63,812 bases of DNA from Telmatospirillum sp. (GTDB lineage: Bacteria > Pseudomonadota > Alphaproteobacteria > Rhodospirillales > Magnetospirillaceae), in the NCBI GenBank assembly GCA_031291415.1, contig JARLJB010000238.1, forward strand, positions 1-63,812. Direction: 5' to 3'. Each line of letters begins with the position of its first letter. The first letter of the stretch is position 1. The translations under genes and the position numbers were made by a program. Under the pieces are notes generated by a model. That model was given only the letters and a program-made list of their open reading frames with translations. It was not told the DNA's origin and did no database searches. Below, piece by piece: positions 34,406-44,900 of this stretch.

Positions 34406-36523
34406 TCAGCCGCCAACTGCGGTAAGCAGAGCGTTGAACATCGTCTGGACCGTGCTGACGATCCTGGCCGATGCCGCATAAGCGCTCTGCAATTCGGTGA
34501 GTTTGGCGGTTTCCTCATCTGTATTTACACCCGACTGCGAACTGAGACTGTTTTTCAAAGTCGACAGTGCCGTCGATTTGGTTGTTTCGTCAGTCGCCGC
34601 GCTGCTCGCCCGTTGGGCGATATCCGAGATGATGCTCGAGGCGTAGCCGGAAAATGACGTCGTTGTCGTGCCCAGATAACCCGATGGCGAGCTGGACAAC
34701 CCAAGGCTGGAAAGCACATTGCCGCTGTTGTTGACGAGCGTCAGCGGGTTTCCGCCGGAAGAAATCTGCAACTGATATGAGCCATATCCAACGAGCGACG
34801 CAGAAACGCCGGAGATGCCAGCGGCCGAGATGGCGTTGTTGATGGCCAGCTCGATACTGCTCAACGTGTCGGTCGAGGCGACAGTCACCGAAACCGGTCC
34901 GGAGCCGCCTTGGATAGTGAAGGTTCCAGACAATCCCAAAGCCGTGGTCGCGCTGGATTCCGCGGTCGTACTGGTTGCCGTATTGGCGGCGAAGGTCTGG
35001 TTGGTCGCCAACAGCGCATTGGCCAAATTCGTCGCCGTCGTCCCGTCGCTGGCGCCGATGCCCGCGTAAGGAACGGTGCTTGAGCTGGTATTGAGCGTGG
35101 CCGACGGGAACAGGTAGGAATTCTTCATCAGCGTCGAATTGACGGCGATGCCCGAAGCGGAAGAACCGCCGGAGATCACGTCGTTCAGATGAAAAAAGCT
35201 CGAAAAGTCAGTCGCGCTCGAAGAGCTGTTGGGGCTGCCCAAGGTGCCGCTGACGGTCGAAACGGCGATTCCTTGACCGGTCGTCGTCGAGGACAGAACC
35301 AGCTGCCCGGACCCGCTGAGGCTCGCCACGGTCGACCCCATCGCCGTGTTGATGTCGCTCACCACATCGCCGACGGTCGCCGCGGTACTGAGATCGACAT
35401 CCTTGAAGCTTTGGACCTGCCCCGAGGAATCGACCATCGCCACGCGGACGACCAGATTGGCCGACGCCGGCGGCGTCGCTGCCGTTGATGACGGCGTCAC
35501 CTGATCGGTCGCGGGGTAGCTGTTGCCAAAACTACTGGTCAGGGACGACGGCGCCGGATTGGCTGTTCCCTGGTTGGAGATGGTGTTGAGCGTGGTGCTC
35601 AGATGCTGGGCCAGGGTATCGAGCGAATTCTGAGCATTGGGCAGCTCGGTATCGCGCATCTGGATATCGCCGGCGATCGTACCCGACGTGATATCGGAGG
35701 TGATATCCGTGTTGCCGACCATGATGCCGTTGATCGTCCCACTGGCATAGCTCGTAGAGGAGCTGACCGTCACCGCCGTGTGGGACAATTCATTGACGCC
35801 ATCGCCAAGCAGGAGCGGCGTGCCGCTGGTCGTGTAGACCTGCATGATGTCGTTGCCGTTGACGAAGGCGTTCACGCCGAGGTCGCTGGTCAGGCTGGAA
35901 AACGCCGTGTTTCGCGAATCCTCGAGACTGGCGGTCGGCTGGCCTTGCGCCTTGGCGACGGCAATCTGCTTGTTCAGCGAATTGATGGTGTTGAGCTGCG
36001 TATTGGCGTCGGTGACCGCGTCGCTGATGTTCTGGTCGGCCGTGGTCCGCAGGCTCTGGATCTGCGTCGACATGGACCGCATGTTGGAGGTCAGGTTGTC
36101 GAGGCTCTGGACGACAGAGGACGACAAAGCCGTGTCGCTCGGCGTGGTTGCCAGCTTGGTCAGCGACGTTTCCAGCGTGCTGAGCTGCGATGCGATGTCG
36201 CCACCGCCGGTTTCGCTGCCGCTGATCGAGCCCAGGGCATTCTGCAATTTCTGGTAAAGCGTGTTGTAGGCCGTCGCCGACGACGACGCGGTCGTGGCCT
36301 GCCTTACCGACGCCAGAAGAAACTGATCGATATTGCTGGTCGTGCCCAGATCGGTCACGCCGGTGCCGACACCGCCGGACACCGACGGCGCGAGCTGCAC
36401 GGTTTCCTTGGAATAACCGACGGTATTGGCGTTTGAGATGTTATTCGACGTCACGCCCATCTGCTTCTCGATGACGAGAAGCGAGCTGACCGCGGAAGAC
36501 AGGGCTACGTTGAGCGACGACAT
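34406..36523 (-). CDS. flgK: Flagellar hook-associated protein FlgK
   Basis: A 705-residue hook-filament junction protein. The N-terminus (LNVALSSAVSSLLVIEKQMG then VTSNNISNANTVGYSKETV) and the ESSATT-rich middle are typical. The C-terminus (DEETAKLTELQSAYAASARI then VSTVQTMFNALLTAVGG) carries the FlgK signature. Like FlgL it contains a Flagellin_IN-type segment (GTFTIQGGSGPVSVTVASTD, YQLQISSGGNPLTLVNNSG). It lies between flgN and flgL. Confidence 0.95.
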   Translation of the reverse strand: MSSLNVALSSAVSSLLVIEKQMGVTSNNISNANTVGYSKETVQLAPSVSGGVGTGVTDLGTTSNIDQFLLASVRQATTASSSATAYNTLYQKLQNALGSISGSETGGGDIASQLSTLETSLTKLATTPSDTALSSSVVQSLDNLTSNMRSMSTQIQSLRTTADQNISDAVTDANTQLNTINSLNKQIAVAKAQGQPTASLEDSRNTAFSSLTSDLGVNAFVNGNDIMQVYTTSGTPLLLGDGVNELSHTAVTVSSSTSYASGTINGIMVGNTDITSDITSGTIAGDIQMRDTELPNAQNSLDTLAQHLSTTLNTISNQGTANPAPSSLTSSFGNSYPATDQVTPSSTAATPPASANLVVRVAMVDSSGQVQSFKDVDLSTAATVGDVVSDINTAMGSTVASLSGSGQLVLSSTTTGQGIAVSTVSGTLGSPNSSSSATDFSSFFHLNDVISGGSSASGIAVNSTLMKNSYLFPSATLNTSSSTVPYAGIGASDGTTATNLANALLATNQTFAANTATSTTAESSATTALGLSGTFTIQGGSGPVSVTVASTDTLSSIELAINNAISAAGISGVSASLVGYGSYQLQISSGGNPLTLVNNSGNVLSSLGLSSSPSGYLGTTTTSFSGYASSIISDIAQRASSAATDETTKSTALSTLKNSLSSQSGVNTDEETAKLTELQSAYAASARIVSTVQTMFNALLTAVGG

Positions 36524-36538
36524 GGCGATAACTCCGCT

Positions 36539-36979
36539 CTACCGGCCTAGCCGGACGTCCGGCGAGGTTTCGCCGTCGTTCGTTGGGGTGTCGTCAAGGG
36601 CGCGAATTGCCTCCATCACTTTGTCGACCCGGCGACGGGTCGCAGACAGCGCGTTGGACAACAACTGGCGATTTTCTTCGGTCATGGCATAGAGCTGGGC
36701 GGTCGCATTCAGCAACTGTTCCTGCAAGGCGGAACCGTTCAGATCCTGCCCGGACGATCCATTGACCAGATCGCCGCCCTTTGATCCGAATTCCTTCGAC
36801 AATTTGGCTTTCAATTCGATGGTATCGAGCATGGTGGCCGGCAGTCCGCGGTTCAGGAGATCATTCTCCTCGGCGATCACCGACCGCAGCCGGCCCATGA
36901 CTCCGACAAACTCGGACACAGCCGGATCTTCGCTGTCATTAGCGCTTGGCGGAGGCGTCTCATCGTGACGACGATCCAT
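36539..36979 (-). CDS. flgN: FlgN-like flagellar export chaperone
   Basis: A 146-residue helical cytoplasmic protein. EFVGVMGRLRSVIAEENDLL and the later LYAMTEENRQLLSNALSATR have the helix spacing and EEN/ENR motifs of FlgN, the chaperone for FlgK and FlgL. It lies directly upstream of flgK, as expected. The family similarity is moderate. Confidence 0.72.
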   Translation of the reverse strand: MDRRHDETPPPSANDSEDPAVSEFVGVMGRLRSVIAEENDLLNRGLPATMLDTIELKAKLSKEFGSKGGDLVNGSSGQDLNGSALQEQLLNATAQLYAMTEENRQLLSNALSATRRRVDKVMEAIRALDDTPTNDGETSPDVRLGR

Positions 36980-36994
36980 GCTGTCTGTCTCCCT

Positions 36995-37348
36995 TTACAT
37001 GAAGGCCGGTTTGTGCCGGCCCATTCGTGAGACCCGGTTATAGGCACCGACCGCCTGGCTCTGGTGGTTGACCTTCTTGAGTTCGCCCCCGATGTCGGCA
37101 AGCAGCCGGGACATTTCGGCCATGAGTTGTTCTAACTGGCTATAGGCGACGATGGCTTTCAACCTCAGTTTTTCCCGTTCGTTCGGCGACAGCGAAGATG
37201 CGTACTCGTCCGCTTTTCTCCGCAGGTCGGCTTCATCAACCAGCCCTGTAACGCCCGGCACCAGGATCTGGTGGATTTCCGCCAGCTTCCGCGCCGCCCG
37301 CATCTGCATGAGATCGAGCGCCTGCCTATGATCCGCGTCGTATCTCAT
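36995..37348 (-). CDS. Unknown helical protein in the hook operon
   Basis: A 117-residue protein predicted to be mostly helical (LDLMQMRAARKLAEIHQILV, YSQLEQLMAEMSRLLADIGG) with a basic C-terminus (YNRVSRMGRHKPAFM). No family is recognised. It lies 17 bases downstream of flgE and 15 upstream of flgN, so it is cotranscribed with the hook genes. A chaperone or export-regulator role is plausible but not shown. Confidence 0.7.
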   Translation of the reverse strand: MRYDADHRQALDLMQMRAARKLAEIHQILVPGVTGLVDEADLRRKADEYASSLSPNEREKLRLKAIVAYSQLEQLMAEMSRLLADIGGELKKVNHQSQAVGAYNRVSRMGRHKPAFM

Positions 37349-37365
37349 GATTCACCTCCCCCGAC

Positions 37366-39105
37366 TTACTGGATGACCGAGATCAGAGAGTCGAACATCT
37401 TCTTATCGGTGCTGATCACCTGCGACGCCGACGAATAGGCCTGCTGCGCCGTGATCATGTTGGAAAATTCTACTGTGGTGTTGACGGTCGATGATTCAAG
37501 ACTTTGTCCCTTGATACTTCCGGCGCCGTTGTTCCCAGCCTCGTTCAGGGTGTAGTTCCCCGACAGGCTCGACTGTTCGTAGACGCCGTCCGATTTTTCC
37601 GTCAAACCGTTCTCGTTCGGGAACGTCGCCACCGGAATTTTATAGATCGGCACTTTCTGCCCATTGTCGTAAGCCGCGATGACATTGCCCGACGTGTCGA
37701 TCGACACCCCGGTCAGCGAACCGTACTGCACGCCGTTTTGCTCGGTGCTCTTGACCGAGATGGAAAGCGACGTCGACTGGGTCGTCGAGAATTGCGACAG
37801 GCCATCGGTCTTGCCGGTGGTACCGAGGTTCAAGACCACCGCCTGCGATCCGGTCGACACCGCGGCACCGTCGGTCCAGGTTGCCTGAAGTTCCGGCTGC
37901 GAGGTCGATGACATCGGCGCCGTACCGGTGACCGCGCCCGTCGAATCGTATGTAGGCAAAGCCGTGAAGCTTCCCAGGGTACCGTCGGAATTGAAGGTCA
38001 CCTTGTAGGAGTAGGAACTGACGACCGAACCGGCGGAATTGATCAACTGGCCGGTGCTCTTGGTGCCGGCAGCATTGGTGGGCGAGGCGACCGTCATGAT
38101 CCAGCTGTTGTCGCCCGCCGCCGTCCATGTGGTTCCAAACGATTGCTCGACACCGAGCGAGTCATAGACGGTCATCGAATTCGCTTTGCTGTAGCCCGAA
38201 CCGATCGCCGTGGTCAGCGTCGACCAAACGGAGTTGGCTGCCGCGGTTGCACCGGGAAGCGTCACCGAACTACCGGCGGTGATATCGGCTGGCGTAATGC
38301 TCGGCAGGCCAGTCAAGGTGTAGCCAGTGGCGCCGTCCATTCCGACGACATTGGTAATCGTTCCCGTGTTGTCGACCGTCACCGAATAAAGCAACTGGCT
38401 GGCCGAGTTGGTGGTGCCGTCGCTGATGGTGGTCGAGGACGGCGAATCGATTGTCACCGTATAGGTCGTGGTCGGCGTCGCAGCGGTGGGATCGCTTGCC
38501 GTCTGCACGTAGGTCATCGACAGGTCTTCGGTCACGCCCGACGAATTCGTGTAAGCAACCGTCCCCAGACTGTTCTGCGCCGCCGCCGGAAAGTTGGCCG
38601 ACATGGTGTAGCCCGTGGTGGCGACCGCCGACGAATTGTACTTGTTGATATTGACGGTCTCCAACGACGCTTCGTTGTCGGAATTCTTGGAGGTAACGGT
38701 GCCGTTGGTATCCGTCGGCCAGCCCTCAAGATAGTAGTTGGTACCCGACAGGTAAAGATTGCCGCTGGAGTCGGTGTCGAAAGCGCCATTGCGGGTATAG
38801 CCGACCTGGCCGCCGCTCAGCCCATAGGAGACCACGAACATGCCGTTGCCGCTGATCGCCATGTCGGTGGTGACGCTGGTCCCGGTGATGGTGCCCTGGG
38901 CCAACACATTCTGCCGCGCCGTCGCCGACACGCCACCGGTCGTAAAGGTCGCGCCATTGCTCAGTTCCGTCAGAAGACTGGTGAACTGCGTCGCGACGGC
39001 TTTGTAGCCGGAGGTTTGCGAATTCGAGAGGTTGTTCGAAATGTTCGAGAGTGCGGTGCTTTCTGCCAGGAGGCCCGAAACCGCCGAAGACATTGCTGCG
39101 TCCAT
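37366..39105 (-). CDS. flgE: Flagellar hook protein FlgE
   Basis: A 579-residue hook subunit, longer than the enteric version but usual for alphaproteobacteria. The N-terminal MDAAMSSAVSGLLAESTALS with NISNNLSNSQTSGYKAVATQ, the internal VGYTRNGAFDTDSSGNLYLS and the C-terminal VEFSNMITAQQAYSSASQVI are FlgE signatures. It lies downstream of flgD, which provides the hook cap. Confidence 0.96.
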   Translation of the reverse strand: MDAAMSSAVSGLLAESTALSNISNNLSNSQTSGYKAVATQFTSLLTELSNGATFTTGGVSATARQNVLAQGTITGTSVTTDMAISGNGMFVVSYGLSGGQVGYTRNGAFDTDSSGNLYLSGTNYYLEGWPTDTNGTVTSKNSDNEASLETVNINKYNSSAVATTGYTMSANFPAAAQNSLGTVAYTNSSGVTEDLSMTYVQTASDPTAATPTTTYTVTIDSPSSTTISDGTTNSASQLLYSVTVDNTGTITNVVGMDGATGYTLTGLPSITPADITAGSSVTLPGATAAANSVWSTLTTAIGSGYSKANSMTVYDSLGVEQSFGTTWTAAGDNSWIMTVASPTNAAGTKSTGQLINSAGSVVSSYSYKVTFNSDGTLGSFTALPTYDSTGAVTGTAPMSSTSQPELQATWTDGAAVSTGSQAVVLNLGTTGKTDGLSQFSTTQSTSLSISVKSTEQNGVQYGSLTGVSIDTSGNVIAAYDNGQKVPIYKIPVATFPNENGLTEKSDGVYEQSSLSGNYTLNEAGNNGAGSIKGQSLESSTVNTTVEFSNMITAQQAYSSASQVISTDKKMFDSLISVIQ

Positions 39106-39143
39106 GGTCCTACTCCTTGATCGTTAGTCGGTCTGGGCCTAAC

Positions 39144-39809
39144 TCAACTATTAATGGATGATACTTTGGAGACGGAGACTTCGATGTCGCCAATCTTCAA
39201 TTTCGTGGTTCCGCTGGAACTGTCGACACCGGTCACCGTTCCAACCAAGTCGGTCGATGTGGAGACGTCGTCACCGGAAGTATCCGAGGCCGCCACCGAG
39301 AGCGTAAAGTCGCCGGTGCTTTCCGTGCTTCCCGACGTGGTTTTGCCGTCCCAGGAGAATGAATGAGTTCCCGAGGTGGCGTCGCCCGTAGTGGTGTAGA
39401 CCGTATCGCCGCTCGAATCCTTGACCGTCAATTTGACGTTGCTGGCAGCCGAGTCGAGAGTGTAGGTCCATTTCACCGTCCCGCTCTGCATGGGCGAGGT
39501 GGTGCCGCTCGCGGTCACTGTCTTGCCGATGTAACCGAGGCCGTTAGACGTTGCCACCGAATTCAAATTGGTCGAAATGGTTCCCAGGGTATCGTTGATC
39601 GCCAACTCCTGCTCGACACCCGACAGCTGAATCATTTCGCTGGTGAAGGTGTCGGTGTTGGTCGGATTTAAGGGGTCCTGGTTCTTGAGCTGCGTCGTCA
39701 GCAGCGTCAAGAAGGTGTTATAGGACGCGCTGGCCGACGTGGCTGCCGTCGACGAACTCGTGCTGGTACTGCTACCCGCCGTGTTGGAGGTGTTTATTGC
39801 ACTCGTCAT
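39144..39809 (-). CDS. flgD: Flagellar hook assembly protein FlgD
   Basis: A 221-residue hook-capping protein. The Ser/Thr-rich N-terminus is followed by the signature YNTFLTLLTTQLKNQDPLNP and TDTFTSEMIQLSGVEQELAI. A beta-rich domain with GTHSFSWDGKTTSGSTESTG comes next. It is the first gene of flgD-flgE-unknown-flgN-flgK-flgL. Confidence 0.95.
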   Translation of the reverse strand: MTSAINTSNTAGSSTSTSSSTAATSASASYNTFLTLLTTQLKNQDPLNPTNTDTFTSEMIQLSGVEQELAINDTLGTISTNLNSVATSNGLGYIGKTVTASGTTSPMQSGTVKWTYTLDSAASNVKLTVKDSSGDTVYTTTGDATSGTHSFSWDGKTTSGSTESTGDFTLSVAASDTSGDDVSTSTDLVGTVTGVDSSSGTTKLKIGDIEVSVSKVSSINS

Positions 39810-39975
39810 CGCACCCTACTCCCAATGGACCGTTTCAACCCGTTGCGGCCCCACCGTGAAAATGCTACCTAGCGCTTACTAGGAAGAATTTTCCTCTTAC
39901 TGCACATTTGACCCGCCTTGGGTCGACCGGAACCGAGGAAAACCCCGGAACGGTCGTTATCTCGCCTCCCATCCT

Positions 39976-39991
39976 TGCAGGACCCATGCCA
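39976..39991 (-). promoter_or_regulatory. Possible sigma-54-type promoter for flgD
   Basis: On the minus strand TGGCATGGGTCCTGCA preserves GG-N10-GC but differs from the consensus at two positions. It lies 167 bases before flgD, a long leader, so confidence is low. Confidence 0.35.
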
Positions 39992-40034
39992 CTTTTCGAT
40001 CGCGTTGAGAGGTCTCTTCCGCCAAGATGCTCAT

Positions 40035-40049
40035 CAAGCTTTCGTTAAC
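40035..40049 (+). promoter_or_regulatory. CtrA-like box upstream of the giant TPR-glycosyltransferase gene
   Basis: TCAAGCTTTCGTTAA followed by CC gives TCAA-N7-TTAACC, the same form as the site in front of fliL read toward its gene. It overlaps the -35 position of a promoter whose -10 is at 40066, the arrangement of CtrA-activated promoters in Caulobacter. It could also act on flgD, 226 bases away. Confidence 0.5.
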
Positions 40050-40065
40050 CAGGCTCTACTATCCT

Positions 40066-40071
40066 ATACTG
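40066..40071 (+). promoter_or_regulatory. Predicted -10 element of the TPR-glycosyltransferase operon
   Basis: TATACT lies 16 bases after the TTAA half of the CtrA-like box, about 100 bases before the start codon. Confidence 0.45.
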
Positions 40072-40170
40072 TCGATTGGACCGCAGGCCCCGCGGTCAGT
40101 TTTCACGCTCTTCGGAGTCTCTGGTGCAATCCCCCTCCCCGTCTGACACCGGTGCGAAGAGAGCCGCCAA

Positions 40171-41900
40171 ATGAACCGCAAGCAGCGGCGCGCCACCAAA
40201 GCCGGCTCTTCACCGGCTGGCGAGGTCTTCCACGCGAAGGCTATTGCCCTGGTCAGTGGCGGTCAGACAAACGGCCAAACGCTGAAGGATGCCGTCGAGG
40301 CGTTCAGCCGCGCCGTCGCCTTGCAACCGGACAACGCGGAATGGCATGGCGACCTTGGGGCCGCGCTGCAGAGCGCCGGACACTATGAAGACGCCATCGC
40401 CGCCAGCGAACGGGCTATCGCGCTTGATCCGGTGTGCGCCCGCGCCTTCTACAACAGAGGGCTGGCTCTCAAATCGTTGAAGCGATTGGAAGAAGCCATC
40501 ATTTCTTACCGGAGAGCGCTGGTGGTCCGACCGGCCGACCCGGAAACACACAACAACCTCGGCGTGATCTTCGCCGATCTTTTCCGCCCCGAAGAAGCCG
40601 AGGAAGCCTTCCGGGCCGTCCTGGCTCTCCGAGCCGATGACCCGGAGGCGCACAATAATCTCGGCGTCGTTTTGCTCACCCAAGGCAAGTTTGACGACGG
40701 TACCGCAGCCTGCCGGCGGGCCATCGCGCTTCGTCCGTTCTACGCCGAGGCTCGCGCCAACATCGGAACGGCCCTGTTTGAACAGGGCCGCTTTAACGGC
40801 GCTTTTACCACGGCACAACAGGTTCTGGAAATAGAACCTGGCTATGCAGCAGCCGAGAACAACCGCGGCGTCGCGCTGCAGGCCATGGGACGGCTGGCCG
40901 AAGCGACGAAAGCCTTCCGCAAGGCGCTTGTCCTCCGTCCAGACTTCCCCGAAGCCCACTACAACCTCGGTACGACGCTGCTCCAGGATGGCAAATTCCT
41001 CGACGGTTGGCGGGAATATGAATGGCGGTGGAAAGGCGGGGTTGAATCCATGGTTCCCCGGCATTTCCGGCAGCCCCGGTGGGCCGGCGAGGATCTGACC
41101 GGCAAAACCATATTGCTATACGCTGAGCAGGGTTTGGGCGATGCCTTGCAATTTGTCCGGTATGCCGCCCCCATTGCCGCACGGGATGGCCGGGTGATCC
41201 TCGAGGTTTATTCACCGTTGGCGCGATTGCTGACCAGTGTGCCTGGATTAGCCTCGGTGGTTGCCGGCGGCGACGCCCTGCCCGATTTTGACTATCATCT
41301 TCCGCTGATGAGCGCGCCTGGGGTGCTCGGCACCACGCTCGACAGCCTTCCTAACGATACACCTTATATTACTGCCGATGCCCGGCAGGTGGCGGCATGG
41401 AAACAGCGGCTTGCCGGTCTGTCCGGCCTCAGGGTCGGACTGGCCTGGTCCGGGGATCCCCGTCCCCATGATCCGCGCGCCAATTCCGTCGACCGTCGGC
41501 GCAGCATCGCGCTTGCCCGATTGACACCGTTGCTGTCGGTCCCAGGTGTCAGCTTCGTCAGCCTGCAAAAGGGGAGGCCGGCGGCGCAGTTGAACGAAAT
41601 TGCCGCCGACGGACGCCCGTTCGATGCCATGGACCAGGTCGGCGACTTTGCCGACACCGCCGCCCTGGTCGCCAATCTCGACCTCATCATCTCCGTCGAC
41701 ACGTCGATCGTCCACCTGGCCGGCGCCATGGGCAAGCCGGTGTGGATTCTCTCGCGCTTCGACGGCTGCTGGCGCTGGCTGACGGATCGGGATGACTCAC
41801 CTTGGTATCCGACGGCACGATTGTTCCGCCAGACAACGCCGGGTGATTGGAGCACAGTCGTGGAACGGGTGGCGGCGGAACTCGCGCACCTGAGCGGGCA
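40171..41900 (+). repeat. Module 1 of the giant gene
   Basis: Residues 1-577. About eight TPRs, then a GT9-like domain from GWREYEWRWKGG. The module begins with the MNRKQRRA peptide instead of a full starter repeat. Core motifs AEQGLGD and SVDTSIVHL are intact. Confidence 0.8.
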
Positions 41901-44900
41901 ATCGGGTCGGGGCGACCTGCTCTCGGCGCGGCCCAAAACGGTGACGATCAATCGGCTTGCGAGCGACGACCTGGACGAGGCGAAGCGGACGGAGCTTGCC
42001 ACCCCGGCGAAGGGCGCCCGACAACCCGATGAGCGCCGGGCGGCAGCCCTGCTGCGGTTTCCGCGTGCCAGAGAACACCAGCAGGCAGGCCGGTTGCCTG
42101 AAGCGGAAGAGTTTTACCGGCGCATCCTGTCCGACGTCCCTGACCACGCCGCCAGTCTTTACAACCTTGGCCTGATCGTCCTTCAGGGCGACAGACCGGA
42201 CGAAGCGGCGGATCTGATGGAACGGGCGCTCTCGCAGAAAACCGACGATCCGCAGGCCTATTACAATCTCGGCACCGCCTATCACCGCGCGGGCGAACCA
42301 GGGAAAGCAGTCGACGCTTATGGCCGTGCGCTTGCCTTGCGGCCGGATTACCCCGAAGCCGGCAACAATCTGGGCGCCGCCTTGATGGATTTGCGCCGGA
42401 TTGGCGCCGCCGAAGCGGCCTTTCGGAGTGCCATCGCTTTGCGCCCCGCTTATCCGCAAGCCCATTACAATTTGGGAACGGCCTTGCTGCTGCAAGGTCA
42501 TCTGACCGAGGGATGGCAGGAATTCGAATGGCGTTGGCAGGGCGGGGCCCGGTGCCTGACCGCCAGGGCGTTCCTCCAGCCGTCATGGCAGGGCGAAGAC
42601 CCGGCCGGAAAGACCATCCTGCTCTATGGCGAGCAAGGACTGGGCGACATGCTGCAATTCGCCCGCTACGCCACGCCGCTCGCGGCCCGCGGCGCCCGCG
42701 TGATTCTCGAAGTCCATCGCTCGCTCGTCCGTCTGCTTGCCTCCGTTCCGGGTGTCGCCGATGTCGTCGCGATGGGAGATCCGCTCCCCGACGACATCGA
42801 CTTTCAGCTTTCGCTGATGAGTGCGCCACGCGTGATGGAAACGACGTTGGAGAACATTCCCGCCACTGTCCCCTATGTCGCGGGCGATACCGCGCAGACG
42901 GCGGCCTGGCAGGAACGCCTGGCAAAACTCCCGGGTCTCAAGGTCGGGTTGGCCTGGGCGGGCGAACCGCGCCCCGGCGATCCCGAGGCCAATGCCATCG
43001 ACCGGCGACGCAGTCTGGCCATCGCCCGGATGGCGCCGTTGCTCGCGATCCCCGGCATCAGTTTTGTCAGTTTGCAGAAGGGCGCCGCCGCCCGGCAACT
43101 GCACGACCTGCCCTCGGGAAGACGACCACTCGATTGGATGGACGAGGTCACGGATTTTGCAGACACGGCCGCGCTTGTGGCCAATCTCGATCTGGTGATC
43201 ACGGTCGATACGTCGGTCGCCCATTTGGCCGGCGCCATGGGCAAGCCCGTGTGGATTCTGTCGCGCTTCGACGGTTGCTGGCGCTGGCTCCTGGACCGCG
43301 ACGACTCACCTTGGTACCCGACGGCACGTTTGTTCCGCCAAAGATCGGCCGGCGCTTGGCAAGAGGTGCTGGCGCAGGTTGCAACCGAACTGACGAAATT
43401 GGCCGGAAAAACCGCATCTGCACCGCGCCCCGGTCAGGAAGCCACCGTATCGAAGACGTCCAGCGCGACGTCGCGGCTTTTCGACCTGGCACTGGAGCAT
43501 CATCGGGCTGGTCGGCTGACCGAGGCGGCAGCGCTCTATCATCGCGCCATTGACGCCGACCCGAACCATGCCCGAAGCCACTACAATCTTGGCCTGATCG
43601 CCTTGCAGGAAACCGATTACCGGACCGCGGTCGAAACAATCCGCCGCGCCCTGGCGCTAGACCCCGGCAACGCCGAAGCCCAGACAAACCTGGGTACCGC
43701 CTTGCAGGCGCTGAACAAACTGCCCGAGGCGATCGCGGCTTTCCGGGCGTCCATTGAGCTCCGCCCTGATGACGCCCGAGTCCACTTCAATTTGGCAACG
43801 GCTTTGGACGCGGTAGGAAAACCGAAGGAAGCCGCCGCTGCCTACCGTGCCGCCATCGTTCTCAACCCGGCCTTCACCGAGGCTTATGTCAATCTGGCCA
43901 CGACGGTCGCCGCCCCGGGACTGGACGCCATCGGGCTTCTTCGTCGGGCCATCGTCCTTTCCCCGGAAGACGCCAAAATCCAATACGATCTCGGGATGGC
44001 TCTGCAAAATCGCGGAGAAAATGCGATGGCTGAGGCCGCCTTCCAGGCGATACTCGATCGCGATCCCGGCCATCTCAAGGCGCGAGGCGCACTCGAAGTC
44101 CTTTATATTCAGATGGGACGGCCGACCGAGGCGGAGGCCGTCTGTCGAGCCGTCATCGGCGACACGCCGGACAATGTTCCAGCACGTTCGAACCTCGCCG
44201 CCGCTCTTTTCGATCAGGGCCGCTTCGGCGAGGCCCTGGCGGCCGTAAAATCCGCCATCGTTTTCCAACCGGACTTCGCCTGCGCCTACAACGGCCTCGC
44301 CGTTACCCTGCAGACTTTAGGACAATTGGCTGAATCAAGCTCCGCCTACCGGCGTTGCCTCTCTCTCGACCCGAATTATGCCGAAGCCCGTCACAACTGG
44401 GCCACCGCGCTGCTGCAAAACGGCGACTATGCCGAAGGCTGGCGCGAATACGAATGGCGATGGCAGGCCGGTGAAGGGCATATGAAACCCCGGGACTTTT
44501 CCAAGCCGCAATGGGCGGGCGAAGACTTGAATGGCCGAACCATTCTGCTGCACGCGGAACAAGGATTTGGCGACGTCTTGCAATTCGCGCGCTACGCGAC
44601 ACCGCTCGCTGCCGCCGGCGCCCGCGTGATACTTGAGGTCTTCGCACCCCTGAAGCGGCTGTTGGCCAGTGTCCCCGGAGCAGCCCAGGTGGTGGCGACG
44701 GGCGAGGCTCTGCCCAACTTCGACTATCATCTGCCGATGATGAGCGCGCCGGACCTTCTGGGCACCACCCTGGAAACCATCCCGGCCGACATTCCTTACA
44801 TTACGCCCGATCCGCGGCAGATATCGGCGTGGGGCGAAAGACTGGCCGGATTTCCGGGGCTCAAGGTTGGGCTGGTCTGGGCCGGCAATCCAAGACCCGG

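Larger units (their letters stand above)
39810..40170. other. Divergent regulatory region between flgD and the giant TPR-glycosyltransferase gene
   Basis: 361 bases without a supported gene. It contains a possible -24/-12 element toward flgD, and a CtrA-like box followed by a -10 toward the giant gene. It also holds the short palindrome CCTAG-N6-CTAGG near 39870-39885. The low-complexity GC content otherwise shows no structure. Confidence 0.7.
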
